Below are positions 50,361 to 62,949 of a stretch of DNA of 64,000 nucleotides, piece by piece. Under the pieces are notes generated by a model. The model saw nothing but the letters and a program-made list of their open reading frames with translations. It had not been told where the DNA came from and searched no databases. The position numbers and the translations under genes were made by a program. Position 1 is the stretch's first letter. Each line of letters starts with the position of its first letter. The stretch lies in contig OZ023212.1 of assembly GCA_963995525.1 (NCBI GenBank), positions 8,102,898-8,166,897 on the forward strand, in the 5' to 3' direction. The stretch is from Escarpia spicata. Its lineage: Eukaryota; Annelida; Polychaeta; Sabellida; Siboglinidae.

Positions 50361-50571
50361 TCACACTACCAGTCGCTCTGTAGCATCGCGATCTGAAGTC
50401 ATAACCGGAAATGGCGGTGTCCAGCGACTGCCACTCGGGCAGACTACAGCAGGGTCCGACTGGTTGCTTCGTTCTTCCTGGATTCGTTGTGTAGCTGCAT
50501 CAGATGACGCAGACAGACTGGTCTCACCCGGTCCATTGCTGGGTAGGTTCTTCTCCCCTTGGCCGGAAGCT
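50361..50571 (-). CDS. Possible terminal coding exon of a host gene (weak)
   Basis: A GC-richer island in AT-rich surroundings. On the minus strand, a plausible splice acceptor (TTTTCTAATGCAG, ending at 50572) precedes 69 open codons of hydrophilic Ser/Gln/Glu-rich sequence (for example GQGEKNLPSNGPGETSLS) and a TGA at 50361-50363. No domain recognised, and no upstream exon could be identified in this window. It could equally be a chance open stretch. Confidence 0.25.
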
Positions 50572-50851
50572 CTGCATTAGAAAATCAATATTGTTATGTA
50601 CAAATACTTCGCAGTTAACGTGTCATACTTTCAATATAAACTAACGATTGTTATTTCATTCTTCCTTCTCAAATAGTTTACGCGTGCATTTGACTCACTC
50701 TAAAGATATACCGTTAGAGGGCATGTATAGAAAGACTGAATAATAAAGATACACCGAAGACAGAAACACAGAGAGGTAGTGAGACAAAAAGACAAAGAGT
50801 TAGAGAGACATACATAAATAAACTGACACACAGAACGCGTGAAACAGAGTA

Positions 50852-53159
<2,308 letters not shown>

Positions 53160-53194
53160 AAACACGCTATTTGGAGTATATATATATATATATA

Positions 53195-53729
53195 TACTAT
53201 ACTCGAATAGGCTTAATATATTCTACTGTACACGAGTAGGCCTACTGTATTCGTATAGGCCTACTGTACGGTACTGTACTCGAGTAGGCCCACTGTACTG
53301 TACTGTACTCTAGTAGGCCCACTGTACTGTACTGTACTCGAGTAGGCCTACTGTACTGTACTGTACTCGAGTAGGCCCACTGTACTCTACTGTACTCGAG
53401 TAGGCCTACTGTATTCGGACACGCCTACTGTATTCTACTGTAGTCGAGAATGCATATTGTACTGTACTTGAGTAGGCCTACTGTATTCGGATAGGACTAC
53501 TGTACTATACTGTACTGTACTGTACTCGAGGAAGCCTACTCTACTGTATTCGAGGAGGCGTAATGTACTCGAGCACGCCTATATATATATATATGTATGT
53601 ATGTATGTATATATATATATATTATATATATATGTATGTGTATATATAGTATATATATGTATATATATATTTGTGTATATATATATATTATATATATATG
53701 TATATATATATATTCTATATATATATATA

Positions 53730-53765
<36 letters not shown>

Positions 53766-54075
53766 ATACATACGTACACACACATATATATATACATATA
53801 TATGCGTGCTCGAGTACATTACGCCTCCTCGAGTACAGTAGAGTAGAGGATGCTTCCTCGAGTACAGTACAGTACAGTACAGTACAGTACAGTACAGTAG
53901 GCCTATCCGAATACAGTAGGCCTACTCGTGTACAGTAGAGTACATTAGGCCTACTCGAGTACAGTACAGTACAGTACAGTAGGCCTATTCGAATACAGTA
54001 GACATAATTGACTATAGTACAGTACACTAGACCTACTCGAGTACAGTATAGTACAGTACGCCTACCCGAGGCACA
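53195..54075. repeat. Long imperfect palindrome built of a TACTGTACTCGAGTAGGCC-like minisatellite with a TA-rich loop
   Basis: The left arm (about 53195-53578) is a tandem array of a roughly 20-45 bp unit containing TACTGTACTCGAGTAGGCC. The right arm (about 53808-54075) is its reverse complement. Next to the loop the arms match closely: GAGGCGTAATGTACTCGAGC on the left and GCTCGAGTACATTACGCCTC on the right. The loop, 53579-53807, is a TATATG/TATA simple repeat. The monomers are themselves palindromic (CTCGAG, GTAC, AGGCCT). Confidence 0.88.
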
Positions 54076-54392
54076 GTAACCTGAGTATCGATGCGTGCAA
54101 ACATTTGCGCGAATGTCAGTGTGCATGCATGCTTTTATCACCATCGATCAGCACGCGCTCACGCACGCAGGTAAAATACATTCAAATATAGATAACACCT
54201 AACTAATTACCACGGTATATCGCTGTCTGCACTGTACCGACTGATTCAAAGCGATATTGTCTTGGAGTATGAACATAGATCTTTGTGTAACCATGTCATT
54301 GTATTCGCTGGTGAGTAACGACTCGTTGTGCTCCATTAGATGTGTTTGTGCTAGTAGCAGATGTTATCGCTATACATAACGGTAATGTTCCT

Positions 54393-54645
54393 TAGGGATC
54401 ATCACAGAACGTCGATGTCTGATATCAGACGAAATTACTTTCATCTGACCTAACCCCCCTCCCCCAACCCATCCCTCAGACGAAAGCGTGTAAACATTGG
54501 TATGATGAAACCAGCTAAGTAATAGTATCGGTCAGAAGTGTAAAATATTGATGTCCGACGCCAGACGAAACTGCCTCGGGCCCCCACCCCAAACGAAAGT
54601 AAGTTCGTCTGATATCGGACATCGACATTCTGAAATGATCCCTTA
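54393..54645. mobile_element. Small non-autonomous inverted-repeat element (MITE-like)
   Basis: About 55-bp inverted repeats: the left reads AGGGATCATCACAGAACGTC with GATATCAGACGAAATTACTTTC inside, and the right is the diverged reverse complement ending GAAATGATCCCTTA. The centre is C-rich and has no frame. Target duplication is unclear. The superfamily is unassigned. Confidence 0.65.
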
Positions 54646-54699
54646 CAAACACCGCGACATCAACAAACAAACGTCACAATGGAAATGGGTCAGTGACTT

Positions 54700-55954
<1,255 letters not shown>

Positions 55955-55962
55955 AAATATTG

Positions 55963-56046
55963 GGGGCTCAGTCCCCCCCCCCCCACTAAATAATGGGGGC
56001 CCAGCCCCCAGTCTAAGAATGGTGGGGCTCAGCCCCTAATCCCCCC
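55963..56046. repeat. Three consecutive GGGGGCTCAGCCCCC-type hairpins
   Basis: GGGGGCTCAGTCCCCC, GGGGGCCCAGCCCCC and GGGGCTCAGCCCC follow each other, separated by about 10-15 AT-rich bases (ACTAAATAAT, AGTCTAAGAATGG). Each can fold into a perfect GC stem with a 3-4 base loop. Confidence 0.8.
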
Positions 56047-56299
56047 TGTCTCAACACGTATGCTCAGTCGTCAAACTGATTTAACTGATCATCAACGTTT
56101 CTGTGTGTCATATAAGTTATGGGTGCGTATACGTTCAGAACCCAAATAACGTGCATGCCATTGATCTATTTCCATTTTGAATTTTTCCATTTTGTTTGCT
56201 GAGGTTGTCGACATTGTAAGGAACTAACAGGATAACTGCTAGCCGTGTTCCACGGTCGTTCTCAATATAGGCCTAGTATCCTTTCTGTTATTGTTGTAC
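56047..56299. other. Short unique spacer
   Basis: No gene or repeat recognised. Confidence 0.4.
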
Positions 56300-56482
56300 A
56301 TGTGTGTGCGTGCATGTGTGCGTGTGCGTTGCGCGCGTGCGTGCGTGTGTGTGTGACCGTGCGTGCGTGTGTGTGGTGTGGTGTGTGTGTGTGTCCGTGC
56401 GTGCGTGCGTGTGTGTGTGTGACCGTGCGTGCGTGTGTGTGGTGTGGTGTGGTGTGTGTGTGTCCGTGCGTGCGTGCGTGTG
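56300..56482 (+). repeat. GTGC/GTGTGGT simple repeat
   Basis: Mixed GTGCGT, GTGTGG and GTGTCC repeats. A block of about 68 bp (GACCGTGCGTGCGTGTGTGTGG through GTGTCCGTGCGTGC) is duplicated at about 56355 and 56421. Confidence 0.95.
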
Positions 56483-57169
56483 TAAAACGTACGTGTTTAT
56501 ACGTGCATTTTTACCATTTATTTGAAACCTATATGTGACATTGTGTGCTGCCAAATGTGTTTAGGTGTACATGCGTGTGTTGTTGAGCTGTCGACCGTTT
56601 AGTACACGCATCTGTTTGGACTAGTAACCCAGTAACCCTGAGGATACCTGTGTATGATAACATTATGTAAGCCTAAGCAGAAGTGCTTGCAGCGGGAAGG
56701 CCTACTGGTAAGTTTTGTAGCACTGGATTCCACAGCAATCGATGAGACGGGTGATAACATTGACTACGCCATTAAAACACCGTGTTTACAATTCAGTTAT
56801 CGGTGAGTCAAACAGAAAGAAGTCGGGCTCATTCATCGTTATTCGACGAGGACACAAAGATACACATGCGCACATACAAACTAATATATTCGCTGGGTGA
56901 CACGCAATGTAATGCGAGAATATCGTCCTTGAACATTTATGTAACTGATTCCCCTAAACGAGACTTCCGTCTAAAAATAACCTTTTTTTTTCTAGTGAAT
57001 TTTAATAAATACCCTTCCGCAGGTATAGGTGTCGCAGTCAATAAGGCCTACGCTAGGCAATAGTGTTAATATTCTAATCACCTTGATGGACTAACCACAA
57101 CTGTATATATTTAAAATGTAAATACGGTGAAATGTCACTATTAAGGACACCCTCTATTTACTTATACCC
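56483..57169. other. Unique stretch, no gene supported
   Basis: The 93-codon frame at 56782-57063 has no recognisable motif. No repeat seen. Confidence 0.4.
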
Positions 57170-57362
57170 GTCGCTCCACGAGGAGCAGAGGCCATCGACG
57201 ACGACTCTCCAGCATATACGACTATGGGCAATCCTCTCTCTCCTTTCAGCTGTAGCCTCTCTCTGCAGCTGTCTCACTTCGCCAGGTGTTTTAGGTCTTC
57301 CTCGCCTTATTCTTTCCTTGAGGATTCCACTTCAGAGACTGTCTTATGATGTTTGTTGTTGA
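57170..57362 (-). mobile_element. LINE ORF2 C-terminal remnant
   Basis: Minus-strand pieces in two frames: RIRRGRPKTP followed by an acidic helix, then WRVVVDGLCSSWSDG at about 57210-57166. These are the usual last blocks of LINE polyproteins (basic RGRPKxT followed by W-R-x-x-V-x-G-L-C). At least one shift separates them. It is distinct from the CR1 copies above. Confidence 0.65.
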
Positions 57363-57429
57363 CTTTCTTAGTGTGTGTCTAATCCAACCTTACTTTCTCC
57401 TCAGAATTTGCTTTGCGATTGGTTCTTGG

Positions 57430-57592
57430 CTAGTCCTAAGGTTACCCTCGGCACTGGGCATGAATGGCGAGGTGACCTTAACAGGTCTCATTTCCTATAC
57501 TTTAATGTTACAGAAATAATTTGCGACTAAGGTGACCTTAATTGCGAGGTGGCCGTATTACCAAGGTGACTGTAAAGCGAGGTTCTACTGTA
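57430..57592 (-). mobile_element. Pogo/Tigger-like DNA transposon terminal fragment
   Basis: Read on the minus strand it starts TACAGTAGAACCTCGC, the common form of pogo/Tigger-type ends next to a TA target. It continues with repeated AAGGTGACC/AAGGTCACC motifs (57465, 57530, 57563 region). The other end was not found, so it is a fragment or a solo end. Confidence 0.45.
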
Positions 57593-58033
57593 TGCCGACA
57601 TGATTAATAAAATGCCCTCTTTGTGGTAAAGGGTCATGCATGAAGTACGTCATGCTTAGGGATTGGCGGGTCTGTTTAAAGGAGTGACGAAGCGTTGCGT
57701 GTGGGTGGGAGTCTCTGGGTAAACGTTACGTAACGTGAACTATTATCTCGTCGAGCTGCCGACATCAGACAGTTATACCAATCATTGTTTAGCCAATTTT
57801 TGAGTAGAATTCAACTGTATTTCAACAAAAACCAGCAATGTAATGTTGGATAGCTTTTACAGACTTAGAAGGACAATAATATAATAATTAGCACACATGT
57901 ATGCGCATAAGATATGTCAAAACGAATGTAAACTGTGCGATTTTATGGGAGTAGTGTACACACTAGCATTGCGAAGCGTGACAATGGTATCCAAAATAAG
58001 GTTAGTGGGTCAGTGTGCCTTGCTTGTTTGGGT
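57593..58033. other. Unique stretch, no gene supported
   Basis: No frame or repeat recognised. Confidence 0.4.
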
Positions 58034-58308
58034 GTCCAGCGGATATGTGCAGTAAAATGACGGAATTGTGCATTTTTTATTAAAGCAAGACACTTTGCTT
58101 ATATATTCTATATACCAAGGAGACCATTTTAAAGATTGGAGGCATTCCAGATTTTGCTACGATAAAAAATGGCTGCAGCCAAATTTCATTCCCCGTATCT
58201 TAATAACTGCGTTGATAGAGCAATAATATTTGTGACGAGATGTAGGTATTATGGGTCAAAGATTTCATATTTCTTACTTTTGGACTTCTCCGACATACAC
58301 ATCCGCCA
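58034..58308 (+). repeat. Left inverted repeat of the 2.8-kb transposon-like unit
   Basis: Pairs with 60531-60812 in reverse complement. Contains CTTAATAACTGCGTT and GGAGGCATTCCAGATTTTGC, both found inverted in the right arm. Confidence 0.75.
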
Positions 58309-58745
58309 TTTTTAAAGATGGCGATCGTCAATATAAATGTAACGATATCTTAATAACTGCGTTACGTAGAGCCGTACAGTTTACGTTTTTGAATAGCCTG
58401 GAGGATAGCGATTTCAAAACGTATAACGTTTTACCTTCGTCGACATGCCTATATCCGTCAGTTTTAAAGATGGCGCCCTTCAAAGCATATTATTCCCATA
58501 TCTCAGGAACTACACAACATAGAGCCACAAAGTTGATGTCACAATGTATGCTTTTTAGATGCGATGATTTCAAATACATTACTTTTGACCTTCGTTGACT
58601 TTAAATATACTTGCCATTTTGATATATACGCCATTTTGACAGATGGCGGCAAACAAAGCCTTTTATTCCCGTGTCTTGATATTTACATATCTTTGAGCCT
58701 TGAAGTTGGTGGGATGCGACGAAGTTAAAGGTGTTATTTATATGT
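58290..58745 (+). repeat. Subterminal repeats of about 130-160 bp
   Basis: Three or four diverged copies of a motif series: a TTAAAGATGGCG or GACAGATGGCG palindrome-like block, TATTCCCATATCTTAATAAC or similar, AGAGCC, then TTACTTTTGACCTTCG or TTTTACCTTCGTCGAC. They extend the left inverted repeat inward without a counterpart on the right side. Confidence 0.6.
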
Positions 58746-58818
58746 TCTCTAAAACGGGCAATGTCACTTCAAACGTTATATTATGATGCCTATACCTTCT
58801 AAATCTACAGCAACGATT

Positions 58819-59640
58819 TCAAAACATGTCACACATCTCACTGACATCCGCCGCATTGGCACAGGATTGTGCAGCGCAGGTTGGCTTTAAAACACATACA
58901 CTGTCCTCTGCAGCTTTCGTCCAGCCACAGTTGATGATCGCACGGCAAGCTGTGCCTGTAGGTGACAGTGTCATCAACTGCACATCCAATTCAGAAACGT
59001 TCTCCTTTCGAGTCCAGCCGAAGTCTACTGGACTGGGCAAGTGTGGTGCTTTTAGCAGGGCCTGGCCCCAGACAGACGTGGCAAACCTGGTAGCCTACTC
59101 ACAACAGCATAAGGGCATTCTGTGTTGGTGGAATCTTTTCGATCTCCCTTCCTTTCTGCGTGAAGTGGATCTGTCTGGCCCGGTTCACGTGGACCTCAGA
59201 ACTGCACCGGTCGTACAATACAATAACGTACCTCTCAATGGTTGGAAGAACCTCTCTCAGGATATCTGTCGAGGGATTGTCTGCACGAACACACAGCGCA
59301 GGCGCTACAGCACTGAAAGCATTCCATGATGCCCAATCGTGCGTTTGCTTCTTTCAACGAAACACGATGTTGTATCACACCCGGTCAGTGCACGGAAGAC
59401 AGGCAATGTCTTGCACTTGTCAAGACCAAGCTCGTGTGCAATAGCAGTTGCATCGACGTATCGGAATGATGTCCCTGTGCCGATCGCTACCATAAGACTT
59501 TCACAGCCGAGTCTGCGAGCGAAGCTGACGGCTAGCACGACAACATCAGTGTCAACTCTTCTTATAACAGTCTTCCTTGCGTGACACCACCTGCAGCATG
59601 CAGCAACATCCGGGTGTCTGCCTCTTCTTGTGTACACGGT
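58819..59640 (-). pseudogene. Remnant of a multicopy TE-associated gene (DTDVVVLAV family)
   Basis: The minus strand encodes a block RRVDTDVVVLAVSFARRLG, then GTGTSFRYVDATAIAHELG and LPVFRALTGCDTTSCF (about 59565-59380). Broken frames follow, with LPSPVDFGWTRKEN near 59035-59000 and a Cys-rich end near 58950-58830. This order is that of a high-copy invertebrate gene family found in or near transposons. The DTDVV motif with following Asp-rich block recalls PIN/FEN1-like nuclease folds, which is inference. Several shifts separate the pieces and the start is missing at the left side of the TA repeat. Confidence 0.6.
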
Positions 59641-59780
59641 GATAGCTGGATTAATACCACCATTTAAACAACTTTCGTTTTCTTTGATTCAAGTACGCAA
59701 TTGATGTCCGCGGGGGGCAAGGCGGCAATTGTTATGTTAGGCTGTAAAGTATATGTTTTTTTATGTAATATCTTTGCATT

Positions 59781-59788
<8 letters not shown>

Positions 59789-59831
<43 letters not shown>
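59789..59831. repeat. (TA)n microsatellite
   Basis: About 21 TA units between the two divergent gene remnants. Confidence 0.97.
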
Positions 59832-59833
<2 letters not shown>

Positions 59834-60375
59834 ACGGCCAAGTACCACAGCACCAGAATCTTCATCAACCACTTCGAAGATTTCCAAAAACAAGTAAGTA
59901 TCCTGGCTGCTACAGCTTCTGGCAACACCAGCCAAGATGCACACCAGTTGCAGTGCGTATCTGAAACGTCGACATTCTTGCTGTGCCTGGTCATCATGGC
60001 GAAATATTCAGGGATGTTGGAGCCAGTGACACAAGCTTTGCAAGCTGTTCAACTCGATGTTCACGAATACATCCAGCAGCTGTTGCTCATATTGGAAACT
60101 CACAGAAGAGAAGCTGAAGAACACTTTAAGAAGACTTAATGGTGCAAACTGACAAGATTGCAAAGGTACTTGGAATTGAGTTGCGTACGCCTCGCCAGTG
60201 TGGACGTCTGACTCAACGACCAGACTACCAGAGCAAGACACTGGAGTAGTATTATTGGGTGGCAATATTCATTCCATACCTGGATTCCACAATCAAGTCA
60301 CCAATAAGTCGGTTTGCTCTCGGAAACAAGCATCACTTTGCTCTGTTCTCCCTCCATCCTGCACTGATGTCTCAG
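59832..60375 (+). pseudogene. hAT-transposase/DUF4371-like remnant
   Basis: First piece: TAKYHSTRIFINHFEDFQKQV, then a helical stretch ending in LETHRREAEEHFKKT with TAA at 60137-60139. A shift follows, then VLGIELRTPRQCGRLTQRPD (near 60158-60220), a TAG near 60247, and IFIPYLDSTIKSPISRF plus FSLHP to about 60370. The block LGIEL-TPR-CGR-TQR followed by IPYLD is typical of the region just before the hAT dimerisation domain in hAT/ZMYM1-like proteins. The catalytic N-terminal part and the hATC domain are missing. Confidence 0.7.
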
Positions 60376-60530
60376 ATGGACCGCAACAATTTCTGAGATC
60401 GCATGGTCCAAGCAAATGTTTTGTACATACAACTGTACTACAATATGCTTTGAGATACTACTATCGTAATTTATTGAAATTATATTGACTGTATTGAACT
60501 GTACATATATAAATCACACCAACTTGAAGG

Positions 60531-60812
60531 TTGCGGATGTGAATGTCGGAGAAGTCCAAAAGTAACCAATGTGAATTCTTCGATCCCTAAAACATATCTA
60601 AACACAATCATTATTGCTCTATATAACGCAGTTATTAAGATATAGAGGAACTGAATATGGCAGTCATTTTAAAAAATGGCCGCCATTTCTGAATGCAGCA
60701 AAATCTGGAATGCCTCCAAACTTTAAAATGGTTCTCTTGGTGTATAAAACAGATGAGCATAGTGTCTTGCATTAATCAAAAAGTGAACAATCTGTTCAAA
60801 TATCCGCTGGAC
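60531..60812 (-). repeat. Right inverted repeat of the 2.8-kb transposon-like unit
   Basis: Reverse complement of 58034-58308, with small indels. The outer end reads ATATCCGCTGGAC. Confidence 0.75.
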
Positions 60813-61315
60813 TAAAAATAATTCATTCACGCACTAAGATATATGTTGACGAGTGTAACTAACAACTGTAACAGGGTTGTCTAACTGTAGTGAATTCACT
60901 ATTTTGGCTTATTACTTGCCGCCAGCGACGTACTTATTTACCACAATTTAACAAGATTGTCACTTATCTCTGTCCGTATTTCAAGTGTTGTACAAAATAC
61001 ACGAACCGTAAAATATAGATTTTTATAAATGATGTGCTATTTTTGTTATCAGATCATCGTATCCCAAACAACTATCACAATAGGCCTATTGACTTATACA
61101 AACACTACTACTATTTATGTCAAAGATACTGGATACAAGGCAGCGATACGCGCACGAACATGTACAGTGACCAGCGTATGCCCACTCGCTGACTTACTCC
61201 CCTTAATTGAGCATGCCCCTTAACAGCCATCTTCTTTTCCAGTTTAAAGGGGTGAGAGTAATCCCGTGCCGAAAGAAGGCGAGAAATAGGCGTCGCGTGT
61301 AGGATGATTTGTGCT
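60813..61315. other. Unique spacer, no gene supported
   Basis: No frame or repeat recognised. Confidence 0.4.
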
Positions 61316-61746
61316 AGTAATAATAATAATAATAATGTTTTTATTTCAGACAAGCATCGTGTCCATATTGGAAAAAATACATCGATAAAAACATCCATAT
61401 AAAATAGAAATAGAAATAAATAAAGATAAAAAAATATGTTAATAAAACAAGATATAAAAAAATTAAAAAAAGCCTTGATCCACTGATGCCGCAACTGTGA
61501 CGTACTGCACATGTAGCTAGTAACAATACTCTGAATAATTGAATTAACAGACCTGTTAATCCTGGTGATTAAGCTAAAACTAGCTGTTCTGATAACACAT
61601 TTACATGATTTTACATTAGCTGTAGCAAACATGTGGCTAGCGCTACTTCTCATCGGCAGATTGTTCAATATTTTGCATGAATTGTTATAAGCAACAATAC
61701 ATTGATGCAAATTTGCTTTTCTGAAATTATCCCATAGCGCACACAT
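61316..61746 (-). mobile_element. LINE 3' end with (ATT)n tail
   Basis: The minus strand shows an ORF C-terminus: WDNFRKANLHQCIVAYNN, then LNNLPMRSSASHMF and FSLITRINRSVNSIIQSI, typical of the last domain of Jockey/RTE-type LINE polyproteins. It runs into a hydrophobic, probably untranslated AT-rich stretch and ends at an (ATT)n run at about 61317-61337, the expected 3' tail. The 5' side is truncated at a short TA repeat near 61745-61758. Confidence 0.7.
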
Positions 61747-62070
61747 ATATATATATATTACTGTAATATGCAGTAAACAGCTTATTCTTTACAGCAATAG
61801 AGCAAAAATGACATGTTTGCCATAACGTGTTACTTTTGGCATAAAGAAGTCTCACTTTGACTTGAATGTCAGGCTCATCCGATAAGTCGTTACAAATGAT
61901 ATGTCAATGCCCAAGGTATTTACAAGAGGTGGCGAAGTTTAACTTCTTTCCTCCTAAAGATTAGCATTTCTAGAATCAAAGTACATGATCAGGGATTTAT
62001 CAGCAGTAGTAAGGTAGGTTAAGTACGAGTTACGCTGGCGCGGCGCGGTAGAAGTGGACAAAGTAGTTCC
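61747..62070. other. Unique spacer, no gene supported
   Basis: A short TA run at its left edge; otherwise nothing recognised. Confidence 0.4.
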
Positions 62071-62075
62071 GGCTC

Positions 62076-62790
62076 CTATGTTAAAAGATAGGGAAATACC
62101 CGGATGTTACCAGATTTTCCACCGGCATTGCGCCAATCCAATCCAATGTGCATCCAAAACGTATAGGTCTAAAAGGGGTAAGTTGGACTTTGAAAATAGG
62201 GCAAAACGTCAATTCGATTTATCGTAAATGTATACAACTTTTTGAGGTCGAGGTTCCAATTTACCCCTAGATTTTTAGTCCTTCAAATCCCATGTTAAAA
62301 CATAGCGAAATTTACCTATATATTTTTTTTTTCGAGGGTTCGATTTACCCTAAATGTCTTCAAAAAAACTGTCCTACCAATTTTCTGCATGTTAAAGGAT
62401 AGGGATATTTTCCCCATGATAGAAGATAGGTCATTTTTGCCATGTTAAAGTATAGGAGCTTCCAATTTACTCCAAATTATCCTCTGAAATCTGTCCTACC
62501 AATTTTCTCCATGTTAAAGGATATGGAATTTTCCACATATTAAAGGATAGGAGCTATTATCGTAAAGGTATTCGACAACTTTTTTGAAAAAAATAAAATA
62601 TACCGAACAGCATTTGAACCTGTCATACACGAGATTGCTTGGCCCATAGGCCGAGGCTCCGCCAAGAGACCGAGCCCTTAAAGCGACCATCTTGGAATTA
62701 GACCTTTGGTATCATTTCCGTACGGTAGTTTTTCTCTATGTTAAAGAATAGGGTATCTTCTCCATGTTAAACGTCAATTATCTTCATCAT
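62076..62790 (+). repeat. Field of interspersed ATGTTAAAGGATAGG motifs
   Basis: The motif, with variants, recurs near 62078, 62292, 62390, 62442, 62510, 62540, 62738 and 62767. It often alternates with CCAATTTAC/CAATTTTCTCC and TTTTGAGGTCGAGGTTCCAA or similar. Spacing is irregular (30 to 215 bp). No coding content. Confidence 0.7.
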
Positions 62791-62949
62791 TAATGTATAC
62801 GACAACATTTTGAGTTTGAGGTGCCAATTTATCTCAGGTCAAACATATAGGCTATTGTTATACGGTAGTGGTTAAATTCGTGTCTTTTATAAAACCCGTA
62901 CTCGAGACGTGTCTGGACATGTTTGTTTGTAGCGAGCGTGAGCGTGCGC

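Larger units (their letters stand above)
58034..60812. mobile_element. DNA transposon-like unit with about 280-bp inverted repeats and two divergent gene remnants
   Basis: The left end GTCCAGCGGATAT at 58034 is matched by ATATCCGCTGGAC ending at 60812. Inside, GGAGGCATTCCAGATTTTGC (58138 region) matches its reverse complement near 60702-60723, and CTTTTGGACTTCTCCGACAT (58278 region) matches its reverse complement near 60548. The inverted arms are about 58034-58308 and 60531-60812. Between them lie a minus-strand remnant with DTDVVVLAV and a plus-strand hAT/DUF4371-like remnant, running outward from a central TA repeat. A clear target duplication is not visible. It may be one element with two genes or a nested pair of insertions. 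Confidence 0.7.

Noticed and set aside
58826..59329. Plus-strand 167-codon frame
   Set aside because: It is the antisense shadow of the minus-strand DTDVVVLAV-family remnant, whose conserved blocks are on the other strand.
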